From positions 1 to 42,571 of the forward strand of contig NZ_LMCY01000051.1 in NCBI RefSeq assembly GCF_001425685.1: a stretch of 42,571 nucleotides of DNA, given 5' to 3'. The first letter of the stretch is position 1. The number at the start of each line of letters is the position of its first letter. Positions 41,872-42,571 of this stretch are shown one piece after another. The stretch is from Massilia sp. Root335. GTDB taxonomy: Bacteria > Pseudomonadota > Gammaproteobacteria > Burkholderiales > Burkholderiaceae_D. A program made the translations under genes and the position numbers. Below the pieces are notes generated by a model. The model was not told the origin of the DNA, ran no database searches, and saw nothing but the letters and a program-made list of their open reading frames with translations.

Positions 41872-42507
41872 ATGAAACGTACCATGATCACGGCGGTCGC
41901 CTCGCTGAGCCTGTTGCTGGGCGGCTGCGCGACGACGATCCGCAGTGACGTCACCACCTTCAACCAGTGGCCCGCCCAGTTGCCCGACAAGAGCTATGCG
42001 TTCGAGACGCCGCCGCCGCAGGACAACACGCTCGAGCTGCAGAGCTACGAAAACCTCGTGCGCGCCCAGATGAGCCGCCTCGGTTTCCATGAGGCACAGC
42101 AGTCGCCGGCGCTGAAGGTATCGATGCGCTTCACGACCATCGACGTGCCCACGCAGGTCATCTACCCGGCCTTCACGCCGATGTACTCGCCCCGCTTCGC
42201 CTACATGGGGTGGCGCCGGCGCTACTGGGGCGGCTGGTACAGCCCGTTCTACGACCCGCTGTGGGGCCCGTACCCGGCCTATGACGTGCAGGAAGAACAC
42301 CGCTACCACCGCCAGCTGCAATTGTCGATCGCGTCGGCGACGGACGGCAAGCGCCTGTTCGACGTCACGGTCCGCAACGTCAGCAAGCAGATGTCGACCC
42401 CGGCCGTGATGCCGGCCCTCGTGCAGAGCGCGTTCGAAGGCTTTCCTGGGCCGAATGGCGGGTCGCGGGTGATCGAGCTGAAACAGGACCCGCGGCAGAA
42501 CGGTTGA
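41872..42507 (+). CDS. DUF4136-like outer-membrane lipoprotein
   Basis: 211-aa lipoprotein: signal with lipobox LLLGGC (Cys at residue 18), then a domain of the DUF4136 type (DVTTFNQWP, YAFETPPPQDNTLELQSYENLVRAQMSRLGF, LKVSMRF, and the C-terminal LFDVTVRNVS / QSAFEGFPGPNG). A central Trp/Tyr/Pro/Arg-rich loop (YMGWRRRYWGGWYSPFYDP) is unusual and may be surface-exposed. Function unknown. ATG 41872 has GGAG eight bases upstream; ATG 41860 would add four residues. Confidence 0.88.
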   Translation: MKRTMITAVASLSLLLGGCATTIRSDVTTFNQWPAQLPDKSYAFETPPPQDNTLELQSYENLVRAQMSRLGFHEAQQSPALKVSMRFTTIDVPTQVIYPAFTPMYSPRFAYMGWRRRYWGGWYSPFYDPLWGPYPAYDVQEEHRYHRQLQLSIASATDGKRLFDVTVRNVSKQMSTPAVMPALVQSAFEGFPGPNGGSRVIELKQDPRQNG

Positions 42508-42521
42508 ATTCGCGCACCGTC

Positions 42522-42550
42522 GCCCCTGCGCAGGCAGGGGCCCAATTTTT
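42522..42550 (+). terminator. REP-like hairpin acting as terminator
   Basis: GCCCCTGC-GCAG-GCAGGGGC (8+4+8) followed by CCAATTTTT, 14 bases past the lipoprotein stop. It shares its layout with the palindrome at 72-91. It probably is a dispersed repeat that also terminates the lipoprotein transcript. Confidence 0.6.
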
Positions 42551-42571
42551 ACGTGTCTCGACAGCGCCAGC

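Noticed and set aside
1..42571. Mobile element, CRISPR or integrated phage
   Set aside because: No transposase, integrase, terminal repeat pair, regularly spaced repeat array or phage structural gene was seen.

Overview
The window looks like chromosome of a high-GC betaproteobacterium of the Oxalobacteraceae (Massilia/Telluria-like). Reasons: uniformly high GC, a PEP-CTERM protein, the pepN-fbp gene pair, a bicovalent-flavin oxidase, many secreted hydrolase and TonB-type genes, and short hairpin repeats of the kind scattered in these genomes. No rRNA, CRISPR array, insertion sequence, integrase or phage gene is visible. One tRNA gene (Thr, anticodon CGT) is present.

Layout. 1-3.9 kb: a small lipoprotein, a LysR regulator divergent from a PACE-type efflux protein, and a secreted berberine-bridge-type flavoprotein. 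3.9-12.7 kb (minus strand): the most unusual locus, five tightly packed genes. In transcription order they are a zinc-finger protein of 498 aa, a secreted and membrane-anchored von Willebrand A-like protein, a small three-helix membrane protein, a 1,240-aa tubulin/FtsZ-superfamily protein with a C-terminal GYF_2-type domain, and a zinc-ribbon membrane protein. A secreted DUF3828-type protein lies just upstream. 12.8-17.4 kb: an M29 peptidase-like protein, a phytanoyl-CoA dioxygenase-like protein, a LysR regulator, a GNAT acetyltransferase and an NmrA-like NAD(P)-binding protein. 17.6-21.5 kb: a secreted alpha-amylase of plant type (GH13_6-like), a membrane diguanylate cyclase and the lysophospholipid transporter LplT.

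21.5-27.4 kb: a secreted M1 metallopeptidase, a DUF6702 protein and a TonB-dependent receptor form a probable operon behind an elaborate upstream region, followed by a free-amino-acid-hydroxylase-like 2-oxoglutarate dioxygenase. 27.5-30.5 kb: a DUF1800-DUF1501 secreted pair whose 3' region contains a possible small RNA. 30.7-32.6 kb: a DUF3147 membrane protein, a PEP-CTERM protein with a perfect EF-hand loop, and a Ser/Gly-rich DUF883-like protein. 32.9-37.6 kb: three aldo/keto reductases and a short-chain dehydrogenase, divergent from a LysR regulator that probably controls them. 37.7-42.5 kb: tRNA-Thr, fbp, pepN and a DUF4136-like lipoprotein.

The best candidate for an incompletely described system is the tubulin-like operon. 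Two zinc-finger proteins open and close it. A periplasmic sensor/adhesion-like module and a small membrane protein give it a membrane base, and a cytosolic tubulin-like GTPase carries a proline-peptide-reading domain. No stretch over 300 bases lacks a gene. All functions come from reading motifs by eye; no database search was run.
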